In this document: one piece after another, positions 18,835 through 30,245 of the stretch | Layout of the letters: each line of letters opens with the position of its first letter | How positions within the stretch are numbered: position 1 is the stretch's first letter | NCBI RefSeq assembly: GCF_033473495.1 | Contig: NC_088942.1 | Location: 868,001 to 932,000, forward strand | Length of the DNA: 64,000 bases | Origin: Cercospora beticola | Lineage: Eukaryota > Ascomycota > Dothideomycetes > Mycosphaerellales > Mycosphaerellaceae | Direction: 5' to 3' | Notes under the pieces: generated by a model | Told to the model about the DNA's origin: nothing | Seen by the model: the letters and a program-made list of their open reading frames with translations, nothing else | Database searches by the model: none | Position numbers and translations under genes: made by a program

Positions 18835-19335
18835 TTACTCGTTAATCGTCCAGAGATCGTGTGAGTCCATATCCAGATTTACGTCAGAGTTTAGGTACTG
18901 CAAGATCTGCAGCTCGTACACCCGTTGCAGCTTTTCCTCAGATCTTCTTTCTTTGAGATCCGACTGCTGTGCCTGTCTGCGATTGAGCTCTCGCAACGAG
19001 AGCTCAGTTGGAGATTGTCGCCTTCGCAAAGAGTGCTGTCGGAGATCGCTCGTGGAAGTAGATGCATGGCAGATGCGGGCCTTGATTGTGCTTGTGGAAC
19101 TGCCCGAGCTTATACTGCTGGTCGAGAGGGTACTTGACGCAGATCTACACGTGTAGAATGAGCACTCCGAGAATGGTGTCGCTGTTGCTTCCCGCGGAAT
19201 GACTGCTGCAGGTTTCGTGGTGTGGTGGCAGTTGTCGGCTTGGCCAGTCAGGAACAGGCAGAGTGTGCATTGATGATCCACCTCCGTGAGGTTATTTGAC
19301 ACAAGGCGATAGCACACGGCTTGTGAGTAGCCCAT
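18835..19335 (-). CDS. Hypothetical protein with Cys/His N-terminus and basic coiled-coil C-terminus
   Basis: 166 residues from the ATG at 19333-19335; the frame stays open about 57 bases further upstream without an ATG. Residues 1-45 have a Cys/His cluster (CYRLV, QCTLCLF, DNCHH) that could bind metal. The middle is Ser/Thr-rich. Residues 105-150 are strongly charged with a helical pattern (LRELNRRQAQQSDLKERRSE) predictive of a coiled coil. No signal peptide. I do not recognise it. A 10-bp perfect inverted repeat lies inside the coding part (18984-19006). A gene is likely given length and compositional structure, but the 5' end could be incomplete. Confidence 0.45.
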   Translation of the reverse strand: MGYSQAVCYRLVSNNLTEVDHQCTLCLFLTGQADNCHHTTKPAAVIPREATATPFSECSFYTCRSASSTLSTSSISSGSSTSTIKARICHASTSTSDLRQHSLRRRQSPTELSLRELNRRQAQQSDLKERRSEEKLQRVYELQILQYLNSDVNLDMDSHDLWTINE

Positions 19336-20333
19336 CGTGATCTTCGCTCGTATGTCAAACCCAGGTCGTAATAGCCTTGGAATCTTGCGCAATCCAGTGG
19401 TAGGTAAAACGGGTATGCCAGCGAGCGTAACAGAATAGAAAGTATGTTTGTGAAAAAATTGAGGCTGGCAGACTTACATGGGCTGCACGAAGAATGAAGG
19501 AAAAGGTGGCAGGATTCTCCCTATGGTACTATAAGAAGCATGTCAGACGGACTCAGACCCAGCGCTGCTACTGTATGCATGCTGTAGCTCCTAGCTACCC
19601 AAGACATTGAGAACGAGTCTGCCACTGACGAACTGACGAACGGTGATGCATACCAGCGTCCAGGTACTATGCCGATGGGTCACAAGGTTTCTGATACGGG
19701 TGCCACAGCAGTGGCGTCATCCTCCAACCACGCTTTTTTTTGCTTCTGGTGCCTGCGGACACGAGCTCGGAGGTCGTAGGCGACAGCTGATTTCTGGTGA
19801 CATCTGGCATCTCAGCCCTCTTCAAGGCGTACTCGCCGCATGATCAGAGATAAGCAGTCGATGTGCCAGTCCATGGTGGTCGAATGACAAGCTGAAACAA
19901 TGCTGCCTGCGCTGCGGCTGTGATGCTGACGAAACGCACGCGAGATCTGGTTTCGAGCTGTGCTGGAGCTACGACAGGTCAGGGCTCGCTTGCAAGGCCA
20001 TCTGGCCTAAAGGAGTATGAGGTCGAAGAAGTGATAAAGTATAGCCTGCAGGAAGCTATTGCTGGAGTAGTGTGAGGGCAGGAGAGGTCAATAGACGCGA
20101 GGCTGGGCTTCGGGGCAGAGCGGGATGTTTACCCGGGCTTGGCATCGTCAGCAGAAACAGAATCATCAGCTCGCGATCTCTTGCACGATGGCTGCAGCAT
20201 TTGTGCCCCAATTTCAACAACACGAAGACGAACAAGTTGGAAAAGTCCAGAGGTAAGGTGATGTGTGAGTTGCTGATGGAAAGGATGGTCGCGCGCACGC
20301 ACCACCTCTGCATGTATCTTTGCTGCTACATCT
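19336..20333. other. Intergenic, no gene seen
   Basis: About 1 kb between the hypothetical gene and the end of the MFS gene. No frame with family features on either strand. Confidence 0.5.
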
Positions 20334-22216
20334 CTAGATGATGTATCTGTAACCCCTCTGCAATTCTCTCGCTTCTGCGACAGTGATGCCTTCAATCTCA
20401 GCAGTCTTCTCCAGCTTCTTCAAGTCTCTTGCAGTAAGCGTGGCGTCGCTGTTTTCCATACGCTCGAGCTGCCTGTTCTGATACTGCAGGTAGAAGCGCA
20501 TGACGATACCACAGATACCTGCAATACCGACAAGGGCGATATTGATTCCCATGGCGGTAATGTAGTGCGGACCATCATTCGATCCGTACGTGAAAGGCGT
20601 CCAAATGGAAGCCGCGTTACCCACACTGTTCATGAATGCTACGGCGGCAGCTCGCTTGGCAGGAGGACGTGGGATTGCGTTTGCAATCCAGGCATAAATG
20701 GTACCGCTTGAACTTCTGTTAGCGCTTGACATGCTATTACAGGACTGTCGACTTACTTCATGACGAAAATGGCATTCAGCATGAACAAGCTGAAGTAACG
20801 ACCTCCGAAAGAATCGGTGAACATGAAGACCAGAGCGCCAGCAATAACGATCGGGACCGGGTAAGAGTAGAACCAGAATCGATTGCCGACCTTGTCGGAA
20901 GCAATACCATGGGCGAGCGACCAAAAGACCGTGAAGATGTAAGGAGGTGCGCACAGCAGCAACGAGCGAACACGAAGCGTGAAGCCGGTAAGGTCCGGAT
21001 ACAAACTGGCAGTCAATGTTGGATAGAAGTTTTGGAATCCTGCGCTCTTGTCAGAATTTGACCCAAAGTTGTCGGCGGACAGCAGCAATGTCTCGGACTG
21101 TCTTCTAAAACAAATTTTGGCCCAAGGTCCACCCAGTCAGCTCAGAGTCTCTGGGAATCTGAGAGATGGGTGAAGCTGTAGCAGATTATGGAATTCACTT
21201 ACCGGCCGCTCCAGTGATTCCGTGGTAAGCCAAGGCAAGGATGTACGTCTTTGGATCAGTGAATGCAGCCTTCAGCCCTTGAAGTTGGGACATTCCTCCG
21301 CCAACATCAACGTCTGCCTCAGCGGCGTCAAGTGCCATTCTTCGGTTTGCAACAGCCTTCATCTCTGGAGAGAGCAGTCGCCATGTATCGGGGAAGTCAG
21401 GCAGCACAAAGGCTACCACAATACCGATGGCGATTGTGATCACACCTTCGATAACTGCAACATCATTAGCGGTGCTAGTGAAGTTTCCTGCCGGCTCTTC
21501 ACATACTGTACAACCACTGCCATGCGCTAAGCCCTCGAGTGCCATCGAGGCCGTTCAGGATACCAGCCGCGATCAAGTTGCCAAAAGCTCCAGATATCAG
21601 TGAACCGGAGTAAAAGATGGACATGCGAAGATTGAGCTCCGTCTTCGTGTACCATTTTGACAAATAAAACAAAACTCCCGGGAAGAAGGGAGCCTCGACC
21701 ACTCCGAGGATGAACCGGCATGCGATAATACCAGCTGGGTTGGTGACTTGCGATGTAAGCGTAGAGACCAGACCCCATATAACAATAAAGAAAGCGAGGT
21801 AGTAGGCCGGTCTTCCGCAGTAGTTGAGCAACAAGTTTGAGGGAACTTGCATAAGCACCTGCACAGTATTAGCTTTCCCTCGACGCTCAAGTATCGCAGG
21901 ACTCGGCACTCACATATCCCACGAACAGGATACTCAATCCCAATTGGTACTGGGTAGGACTCAGACCAAGATCTTCCTCCAATCCTTGCAATCGAGCGGC
22001 CGCATAATTGTTGCGATCGATGTAGTTCATCAAGTAGACCAAAACCACCAAGGGCATGATCAGTATATCGATCTTCTTGACCAGCTTCCTCTCGATGGCT
22101 TTTTCTTCTTCCGTAAGCACAGCAAGATGGCTGGCCTCGACCTTCTTGATGTCATGGTCCTGGAACGATTCCTTGTGAAGAACATCGTTCTTCTCGATGC
22201 TCGAAGTGTCCGCCAT
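20334..22216 (-). CDS. MFS transporter, allantoate-permease/anion:cation symporter type
   Basis: Five exons on the minus strand: 21914-22216, 21507-21858, 21203-21454, 20757-21039 and 20334-20706. They give 520 residues; all introns have GT-AG ends and consistent phases. The charged N-terminus is followed by TM1 (ILIMPLVVLVYLMNYIDRNN), then the family hallmarks NYAAARLQGLEEDLGLS, YQLGLSILFVGYV, and RFILGVVEAPFFPGVLFYLS in TM4. Twelve membrane segments can be outlined, with a cytosolic loop after TM6. These features fit the ACS/Dal5-like branch of the major facilitator superfamily, which imports organic anions, vitamins or dipeptides. The substrate is not predictable. An in-frame ATG seven codons upstream (22237) is an alternative start. 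Confidence 0.92.
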
Positions 22217-23593
22217 ATTGGTGGTCGTTGCGCACAACCGGCAGAGCGTGCAATCTCCGATCCTCCGAGCAGGTTCTGTGCACAGCAGAGTAGAGAGTAT
22301 GCAATAAGCCTCAGGTCGCGGTCAAGAGTAACAACGCGCGCGACAGAAGAAAGCAGTCTGCGCGCAGATGTGACAGGGTTAATATACTACGTAGAAGATC
22401 ATCGTAGCACCGTTCGCCAAGCTCTTCCGGTAAAGAGGGGGAATCGTTTGATAGCCTGATCACTGGCGCTGTGCTATGCATCATCGGCTATTCACGATGG
22501 AGCACATGGCAAGCACGAGCTTCTGGAGGCGAGATGTAACGTGCTGCTCCAGGGTCTGTGGATACCCAGCATGCCTGCTAAATGGCTGCTTTTGTTCAGG
22601 CTCAATGATAATCCACGTCAGCCGAGAACGCCATGATTTTAGCTTTCCGCCACAAGCATGTAGCCCAAGACGCCAAACACTGGCAAAGGCGTCGGGAGTA
22701 AGGCAAGGGAAGTCTTTGCTCGCGTAAGAATTGGTTGGCTGATGAGCTTGAACGTCTTTGTCGCCCGGAAAACGACGTTAACTGTCGGCGATTGAGCGTG
22801 GTCTCTACAGATGCAGGTTTCGTGATATATTGGTCTGCGCAATAGGTACCGAACATGAAAGTGTGGGTGGGAGGGAGTAGCGGGCTCCACCGGCCCCATC
22901 TTCCCCAGGCCAGTCTCCGCAACGAGACCAGTTGGCGAGCTGGAGAAGAACTGGAGTGGTCAGGCGTTATGTCGGCGGTTCCTTTTGCGTCTTGGCTCTA
23001 TTTGAATCGCCGACGGGGAAGCCGATGCAGTGTGATACTGAATTACGAAGCACTGTTCGTTCTATGTCCACCTTGCCCGATGCGCGCTGGCATACGCACT
23101 CCTGAACAGGTATTCCGGTCATGCCAATGTTCGACACAAGCAACAGCGGTGTCAGTAGTGTCGGTCGGTCTGCCGTTCGTAGTATCATCCGTGGACATGT
23201 TCTCCTCAGGATTCTGTGTCAGACGGTCCGTGGAGCCGATCGGCGAGTGAATGCACAATGGTTATGCATATAGATGCCGACGGCCGTGTTGTACATAGGG
23301 AGGTTGGAGGATGGAAAGTTTGTACTTCTTCGTGAAGAATCGGCAACCGGCGAGCAGGAGCTTTGAGACGCCTGAGGCAGGAAATGCGGCTCTGCATGGT
23401 GCAGCCGACAGCCTCGGTACATTGAGGTGAACTACCGCCGCGACCAGTGATATTCGTCTGATTTGTCCTCCATTGCTCGGTCAACACTCACACGATCACT
23501 GTCACGACTGTACTGTACGACACAGTTCACGAGCCGAAGAACTCCCCTACGCCTAGAAGCCCTCAACAACCTAGAGACTCCACCGCAGCCACA
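22217..23593. other. Divergent intergenic region, no gene seen
   Basis: 1.4 kb upstream of both the MFS gene (minus) and the cytochrome b5 gene (plus). Nothing recognisable beyond short frames. Confidence 0.5.
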
Positions 23594-23915
23594 ATGTCGA
23601 AGCAATTCACAGCAAACGAGGTCAAGGACCAAGGCTCAGTAGACAAGGGACTGCACATCATCATCGATAACAACGTCTACAAGCTTGATGGATTCGTCGA
23701 CGAGCACCCGGGCGGCGCAAAGATCCTGAAGCGAGTTGGCGGCAAGGATGCCAGCAAGCAGTTTTGGAAGGTGGGCACAAGACCTCGGGCATACGATTCG
23801 GCTATATGGAAGAGAGAGTTGCTAACATGGATACCAGTACCACAACGAGAGCGTACTCAAGAAGTATGGACCAAAGCTCCAGGTCGGAACACTGAAGGAG
23901 GGCGCGAAGCTATAG
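23594..23915 (+). CDS. Small soluble cytochrome b5-domain protein
   Basis: Exons 23594-23770 and 23838-23915 encode 84 residues. The intron is GTGGGC...TACCAG with a GCTAAC branch, phase 0. The protein is a bare cytochrome b5 heme domain: VYKLDGFVDEHPGGAKIL supplies the first heme His (38) within HPGG, and YHNES just after the splice supplies the second (61). No membrane anchor follows, so it should be soluble. Such proteins donate electrons to desaturases, hydroxylases or P450s. The splice is required to provide the second heme ligand, and the unspliced frame reads into unrelated sequence, so the two-exon model is well supported. Confidence 0.9.
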
Positions 23916-24165
23916 ACAACGAATACACGATACCCACGATATATTATTCTCGATTTTCCCTGGCCTTGCCACAGATACTCACGATGTTTCCCTCCTGAGA
24001 CCAGGCGTCATTAGATTCATGATAACAAAGTACAGACTGGGGTATAGGGCATCAGGTATAAGACGATTCTCCCACCAGACCAGACCAGCCGGTCCAATTC
24101 CATCAGAGGCTCAAAATCGGCCCATATCGGCTAGAGATCCCAGCCTACTTTCCTGACCATATGTA

Positions 24166-25269
24166 TCATCCATCTTTCATCAATCCTACTTCTTCATCAT
24201 GTTTCTCCAAGCTGAATCTTCCAATAGCATGTGTGATACTGCGCCAACTTGAGCGCCGCCTCTGCTGATGGCCCCGCCTACTGCCTCTGAGAAACCTCCA
24301 CGATCCAAACACAAGCAGTGAAACCAGCCCTAACACCACCAGGGCGAAATAGCCATAGTGCTTGCCGATCAACACAATCGCTGCCGCATCCCAACCGTGC
24401 CAGCTCGATGCTCCGCCGTGTTCGAAGAGAGGCGTCACTACCTTTCCCCGCAACATCTGCGGCTCCATATCTCCCGCTTCGTCTGCCAGAACGTATATCC
24501 GATCCTCCTTTCGTACAACCTCGTTTTGCGCGCGAAGCACGAACGACATCCACACGTTTGAAAAGAACATGCAGCCAGTGCTGAGCATGTTCTCCACGTA
24601 TGGCATACCCCACGACATGTCTCGACTGGGTACTCGTTGCAAGAGCTCCGTAAGGAACGGATGCTGTGGTCGCGCCAGAATAAACGCATTATTCACTCCA
24701 GCCGGATACGCGCCAGGTGTGAGCCATGGAAGACGCGTCAGCGTCGGTACTGAGCTGTTCTCACCGAGCGGGGCGTCCAGCGCAACTCGGCACGTAACAT
24801 CCAGGTCGAGATAGACTCCGCCGAAATGATGCAGGAGCGCGTAGCGGAGAATGTTTGCGCGTTGAATGTTTTGGCGGTATCCGACGTAGTGTGGGTGTAT
24901 CTCTGGATAATGTTTTGCCATGAAGCTTTCCGATTCTCGATCCGTCCATACGCGCATCTCCCATTCTGGATGAAGCTGCTTGCAGCTCTCTATTGCCGGC
25001 TCGTACTTGGTCAAGAGCGCATTCGGCCGCCCATCGGAGAGGGAGATTTGGTGAATCATCCTCGGCACCGGTTCTGCCAAAGCGATATCATCGTTCCTCT
25101 GGCTTGTGACTGGGTATCGAAACAGTACGTTCTGATGCTGTTTGAGGTAGGAATGGAAGGTGCTGTAAGTCCGGCCAATTTCAAGGAGATCTCGCACATG
25201 ATTCCTGAACAATATGAAGGGCAGTAAGGCGGTAAGTATGGCCAGTAACATAATGTTTCTGGACAGCAT
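24166..25269 (-). CDS. GT32 glycosyltransferase, inositolphosphorylceramide mannosyltransferase-like
   Basis: Single exon, 367 residues from the ATG at 25267-25269. A type II membrane anchor spans about residues 5-22 (IMLLAILTALLPFILF). The catalytic domain has the GT32 signatures PRMIHQISLSDG, WEMRVWTD, then RANILRYALLHHFGGVYLDLD with the DXD at 155-157. A second hydrophobic span (about 312-335) precedes a basic tail. The layout resembles yeast Sur1/Csh1, which transfer mannose from GDP-mannose to inositolphosphorylceramide in the Golgi. OCH1-type glycoprotein mannosyltransferases are the alternative, but the C-terminal membrane span favours the sphingolipid branch. Confidence 0.82.
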   Translation of the reverse strand: MLSRNIMLLAILTALLPFILFRNHVRDLLEIGRTYSTFHSYLKQHQNVLFRYPVTSQRNDDIALAEPVPRMIHQISLSDGRPNALLTKYEPAIESCKQLHPEWEMRVWTDRESESFMAKHYPEIHPHYVGYRQNIQRANILRYALLHHFGGVYLDLDVTCRVALDAPLGENSSVPTLTRLPWLTPGAYPAGVNNAFILARPQHPFLTELLQRVPSRDMSWGMPYVENMLSTGCMFFSNVWMSFVLRAQNEVVRKEDRIYVLADEAGDMEPQMLRGKVVTPLFEHGGASSWHGWDAAAIVLIGKHYGYFALVVLGLVSLLVFGSWRFLRGSRRGHQQRRRSSWRSITHAIGRFSLEKHDEEVGLMKDG

Positions 25270-27421
25270 GTTGCAGCAGAAATGGTTGGAGGGCGCTATA
25301 AGGCTATCTCTGACACGCCTCTGCGAAACAGCTGTACCTGTGGACAAGCCAAGCGGCAGTGACTACCTCACTCGTTCCGAAGCCAGGTCGTATTCCGGGG
25401 GGAGAAGGAGGCACTCTCTAAGAATTGAAGGCTTCGAGAGGCGTCAAATGCAACTGCGACCAAGAAATACAAAGCACGCTCAAGGCGAGAGTAGTGCTTC
25501 CCTTATTACACGCAGAGCACCGCTTACTCCCTGAGCCGCGTTCCAACTTTCTCGCATTTTCGGTCAAAGTTATGAGCGCGTGCGGCTAGCATGCACCTGT
25601 CATCGGTCTGCAGTCGAACAACCAACCACTCGCCCACGTTCCCGGCACATGTCTTCAGAGGGCGCATACAGGACCGGGCACACCGGCAACGCGCAAAAGT
25701 TTCGCGCCAAGTATACACGCCAACGAATGTATTGCGACCAGTCTCATCTTGTCTAGGCGTGTAGTCCACCGGCTATTGATCGATGGATAGGTAGATCGAA
25801 GTAGGGTGATGTCAGATGGTCATACCAAAGCATGACAAACGCAGCTCTCCGCGGAGCCGGAATCGGCTGGATAGACTTTGACTTCGTTCAGGCTCGCGCA
25901 GAAGCCGACTGTGTCGGTGGGTGGTGGCATCTCATTGGATCCAGCACAGCAACCCGGGTGTGGCATTTGACAGCTCAACTTACATGGAGCCACGAAGTCG
26001 CAAGGCGCATGGCCTTGGGACAACCTGGAGTAGGTGTGCAGGATTCTGCCAAGGCAGCTGGTTGTATGGACTGGATCTTGGCTGCAACGCACGCCTTAGC
26101 CGCAGCTGCAAGGGTGCATATGTCGATAGCAGCTCTGCACAGTCTCCATCAGATGCTGAGGCTCCAATAGGAACTTCTGAGCTCTCACAAGATCTCAATG
26201 GGGACAATTGGGATCCTGTAGGTTCCAGCCAGCGCCAGAAAGAGGCCGAAACTGCAAAAAGGCACATTCTTGTGCGCACTAGTCGCCCCATGTTGGCCTG
26301 CTTCGATACATCCATACAGCATAGCCAAGCTGAGTACCTTCTTGTCAACTTGTCTATCGTGTCCAACTGCCAAGATGACTGACCTGAAACACCTAGGCAG
26401 TATCAGTCTATCAGTTTCATGGCTTAGAACCGTGCCAAGGTGTGTGAAGACGCGCACTTCTGCGTGTCACTTGACCACGGAGCTCCAGGATCTATGCCGC
26501 AGCTTACAGTTGATGGCGTGAACAGCGCTGCTACGTTTCGAGATGCTGCGCATGTGATCACATGTCTGGTATGTGCGGACAGTGCAAGCAATATTGCAGA
26601 TGAGCCACGGGCGCCCAGGCTTTGAGACCTATGATCAGTTGCGATTACAGTAAGGTGTTCATCAGAGTGAGAGTGGCTCGATGGTCGTGTATAGCATGCC
26701 TCTCTGATTCGTGTGACACCACCAAGCCAACTAGTGCAAAGATTCGACGAAATGAACATGCCTCGGATGTGAGAAACTGACCACTTCGAAAAGCCCAGTT
26801 GACCGCTGATTTTCTCAATGCAACTGGTCTATGGAGTCGTCGGAGGGAAGCCGTTCTCAGACTCGCACAACCAGTCGCTCGTGTACCGGCATCTTTCGAG
26901 CACCCTCAGGCACTTCGGCGGCCGCCACAGGAACCCTTCAGCGCGGTAGGATCTCTGAGAAGCACCGTTTGAGAATTTTGAGAGGGAGGAAAGCAAATAC
27001 CGCGACGGGCCTGCGTAGAGTCGCAGTCCAGATGTGGTGGTGAATACAAGCTAGCCGTCGCATAGAGCAAGAGCGAGGAGCCGTCCGTGCACGATAAGAT
27101 AGAACGGGAAGATCCGACACTAGCGCTTCCGCGCTATCGTCATAATCCGGAGCTGTCACGGTGCTCTCCTTCACATGCTCACGGTCGCCTGATCAGCTGT
27201 TCTTCCCCAAGCGGATCAGTCATTCCAACCTGCGAATATCTCCCAGATCCCAAGCAATCTTCCATCGTAGCCCTACCGCAGCGCAAACTGCTCGATGATG
27301 GCAAAGAGCGTGCTTCCGATTACACGATCCCACGACCGATAGCGGCATCGTGAGATGTCAACAGACGAGCGCTAGCTATATCTGAGCTCTCTCGTGCAAC
27401 AATTCTCGACGTGCCACCATC
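25270..27421. other. Long intergenic region, no gene seen
   Basis: 2.1 kb between the GT32 gene and ATG9, divergently placed. Frames of up to about 150 codons overlap on both strands around 25830-26380, but none shows a domain, signal peptide or splice-consistent continuation. Confidence 0.45.
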
Positions 27422-30025
27422 ATGGGAGACCTACTCGCGTCACGCGTCTTGTCGCGCTTTCTCCCAGTGGCTGAGGGCGATGTCTCTGTCTATGATGGCA
27501 TGAGACGCGATGCTGTCAGGCGCGGAGATGTCGAGGCTCAGAGACAGCGTGTATATACGGACGGATACCAGGACGACGACGATGACGATCCAGACGCTTT
27601 TCTTTACGATCCCTCTGGAGATCAACCCACGCCCACCGACCCTGGCCTGAGTCCTGAGATGTTCGCTGCACGGCCTAAGTGGCAGAGTCCTGGGTCTAAG
27701 AGGAGGGGAATGGACGACGAGGACGTGCCTGAGTCCTTACTCCTAGAGCCTAGGGCTAAAGCGGGACCTAGCAGACAGCAGCCTAAGAACGCGGCAGACA
27801 TGAAATTAGCAAGGGCTGAAGCACAATGGAAAGCATCACAAGAACAGCAATGGTTATCAACACCCAGAGGTCCGCGCTCTGCAAGACCTACTTCTCGTCC
27901 TTCGCGAACGTCCGCACCTACGAGACCGCCGCTTCGCACAAACCCGCAAGCTGAAGCGACGTGGATGTATACAAACGCGACCAACCTTGATGCTTTCCTA
28001 CTCGAGGTTTACCAGTACTTCGTCCAACACGGTGTCTGGTCCATTCTCCTATCACGGGCTCTGACTTTGATGACAGAACTTTTCGCGTTCAGCTTCACGA
28101 TGTTTCTGACGACCTGTATTGACTACTCGAAGATACCCAGCAGCAAATCCACAGCAGAAATCATGATCCCCAAATGCATGGCAAAAGCACCGTGGTACAA
28201 GAATGCCGCGTTGTTCTTCTTCGTTATCTACTGGCTGTTCAAGGCACTCCGCTACTCCAGGGACGTGCGGAGACTATTTCAGATGCAGGACTTCTACCAG
28301 CATGTACTCGACATTGGAGATCAGGACATCCAAACTGTGGCATGGGCGGAGGTGGTAAACGGTCTAGTCAAGGTGCAGAATGCGAATGTTGCTACCGCTG
28401 CTGAACCATCTGAGCAAGGCAGGAAATACCTCGACTTCAACAAGCCACGACAGCGATTGAACGCTGAAGCCATCGCCAATCGGCTCATGCGCCAGGACAA
28501 TTACTACGTCGCCATGTACAATAAAGACTTGCTCGACTTCACTCTCCCTGTACCTTTCATGGGGCGGCGTCACTTCTACTCGAGGAGCTTGGAGTGGTCC
28601 ATCAATTTCTGCTTCACAAACTTCATCTTCGATGAGACGGGGAGCATTCGTCCATTCTGCCTTGACATTAAGAGAAGACATGCGCTGGTTGATGCGCTGC
28701 GTGTTCGATTTAGAGCTGCTGCCCTGGTCAGCATCTTGATCGCGCCATTTACTATTGGGTACAATGTGATCCTGTTCTTCTTCAAGAACTACACGGAATT
28801 TACCAAGAATCCTTCGCGAGCTGGCGCGCGCACTTTCGCCCCGTATGCGGAATGGAAAATGCGAGAGTTCAACGAGTTGGAACACCTGTTCCGACGCCGG
28901 CTGCGGCAGGCACATCCATTCGCGATTGAGTACCTGAAGCAATTCCCTAAAGACAAGACTGATCAAGCCTGTCGCTTCGTGGCTTTTGTCTCCGGGGCGA
29001 TAGCTGCAGTTCTCACACTTGCAACTCTATTCGATCCAGAGCTCTTCTTGGGCTTCGAAGTGACCCCAGGAAGAACGGCAGTATTCTGGCTTTCTGTCAT
29101 GGTTGGCATCTTTGGTGTGGCAAACGGATCTCTGCCAGACGACAACGACCTGCATGACCCAGGATTCCATATGAGAGAGGTTTTGATGTACACACATTAC
29201 ATGCCTTCCCACTGGAAAAATAGGCTACACAGTGATGAGGTCCGCGCGGAATTCTCAGGCATGTTCAAACTCAGGCTCTTCGTCTTTGCGGAAGAACTTT
29301 TGAGCTTGATTGTGACACCATTGATCCTGTGGCAGAACTCGGGCAAGACCTGTGAGCGGGTCATTGACTTCTTCCGCGAGCAAACAATTCATATCGAAGG
29401 CATCGGATATCAATGCAACTTCGCTTACTTCAACTTCAAGAAGAGGGTTGATATCGAGGACCCTGCCACATTCATGCCTGAGCCGGATGGACTGCGTGAT
29501 GACCACTTTGGCCTCAAGGACGACAAAATGGCAGCTTCAGTACACAATTTCATGCAGTACTACAGCCACTACAATGGTCGTCAGACAACGCGGCGGCCCC
29601 AGAGTTGGCAGCCTCCGCCTGCGTGGCCTGGCGGCGTCCCAGCTGGTATTGCGGAAGAGCCCGCAGAAATGCCTGCACCATATGTTCCTACGAACGCAAG
29701 GAAACATCGAAACTCAGGAGCCTCTGCGATCCGATCACCTAGACAGGCGGTCAACGAGGCTCGACGGCACGGGAAACGTCAAGGTTTCGAACATGTTGGG
29801 CGAAGCACAATTGGAACTGGTCTCGCAGATGTGACCGAGAGCCGAATTATGGCACAAGACAGTGATCTGCAAGATTTTGCTGATGCCCCAGGTGTTTCAG
29901 CGCTTGAGAGCGACACAGATGCTGATGAAGGGGATGTGCAAGGTGCACCTGGAATTCTTGGTTTAGCGACACAATTTGTGAAGGCACAAACTGAGAAGAC
30001 GACTGGACCTGTTAGCATGACGTGA
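27422..30025 (+). CDS. ATG9: Autophagy-related protein 9 (lipid scramblase)
   Basis: Single exon, 867 residues. A disordered, acidic and Ser/Pro-rich N-terminus (about 1-180) precedes the ATG9 core. Family landmarks in order are WMYTNATNLDAFLLEVYQYF, IDYSKIPSSK, FQMQDFYQHVLDI, DNYYVAMYNKDLL, FTNFIFDETGSIRPF, FAPYAEWKMREFNELEHLF, and LYxEELLS-like FAEELLSLIVTPLILW, with about six membrane segments. The GYQCNFAYFNF segment follows. The C-tail is long and disordered. ATG9 is the membrane-embedded trimeric scramblase on Golgi-derived vesicles that seeds and expands autophagosomes, working with ATG2. The length fits filamentous ascomycete orthologs. Confidence 0.97.
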   Translation: MGDLLASRVLSRFLPVAEGDVSVYDGMRRDAVRRGDVEAQRQRVYTDGYQDDDDDDPDAFLYDPSGDQPTPTDPGLSPEMFAARPKWQSPGSKRRGMDDEDVPESLLLEPRAKAGPSRQQPKNAADMKLARAEAQWKASQEQQWLSTPRGPRSARPTSRPSRTSAPTRPPLRTNPQAEATWMYTNATNLDAFLLEVYQYFVQHGVWSILLSRALTLMTELFAFSFTMFLTTCIDYSKIPSSKSTAEIMIPKCMAKAPWYKNAALFFFVIYWLFKALRYSRDVRRLFQMQDFYQHVLDIGDQDIQTVAWAEVVNGLVKVQNANVATAAEPSEQGRKYLDFNKPRQRLNAEAIANRLMRQDNYYVAMYNKDLLDFTLPVPFMGRRHFYSRSLEWSINFCFTNFIFDETGSIRPFCLDIKRRHALVDALRVRFRAAALVSILIAPFTIGYNVILFFFKNYTEFTKNPSRAGARTFAPYAEWKMREFNELEHLFRRRLRQAHPFAIEYLKQFPKDKTDQACRFVAFVSGAIAAVLTLATLFDPELFLGFEVTPGRTAVFWLSVMVGIFGVANGSLPDDNDLHDPGFHMREVLMYTHYMPSHWKNRLHSDEVRAEFSGMFKLRLFVFAEELLSLIVTPLILWQNSGKTCERVIDFFREQTIHIEGIGYQCNFAYFNFKKRVDIEDPATFMPEPDGLRDDHFGLKDDKMAASVHNFMQYYSHYNGRQTTRRPQSWQPPPAWPGGVPAGIAEEPAEMPAPYVPTNARKHRNSGASAIRSPRQAVNEARRHGKRQGFEHVGRSTIGTGLADVTESRIMAQDSDLQDFADAPGVSALESDTDADEGDVQGAPGILGLATQFVKAQTEKTTGPVSMT

Positions 30026-30245
30026 ATGCGGACGTAGAGGTCATGCACGCATTTCTTGACGTTAGGGTAGCGTAGGCGTTGGGTGATCCGCCGTTATAAC
30101 GTTGCTATTGTCTAAGATCGTTTCGGTTCATCGCCATGGCAATGCCAAGTGCTCTCGCTGTGACAACTTCGCCAATACTGTCAACGAGCATCGATCGCGT
30201 CGCATAGGATACACATCGCCAGTATCATGACTACGCGACTCCTCA

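Noticed and set aside
20334..22237. Separate small membrane proteins from each MFS exon
   Set aside because: All four introns have good splice sites with matching phases and rebuild one 12-span transporter.
25832..26382. Overlapping frames of 112-153 codons
   Set aside because: Both strands are open over the same bases with no domain, signal peptide or splice-supported extension.
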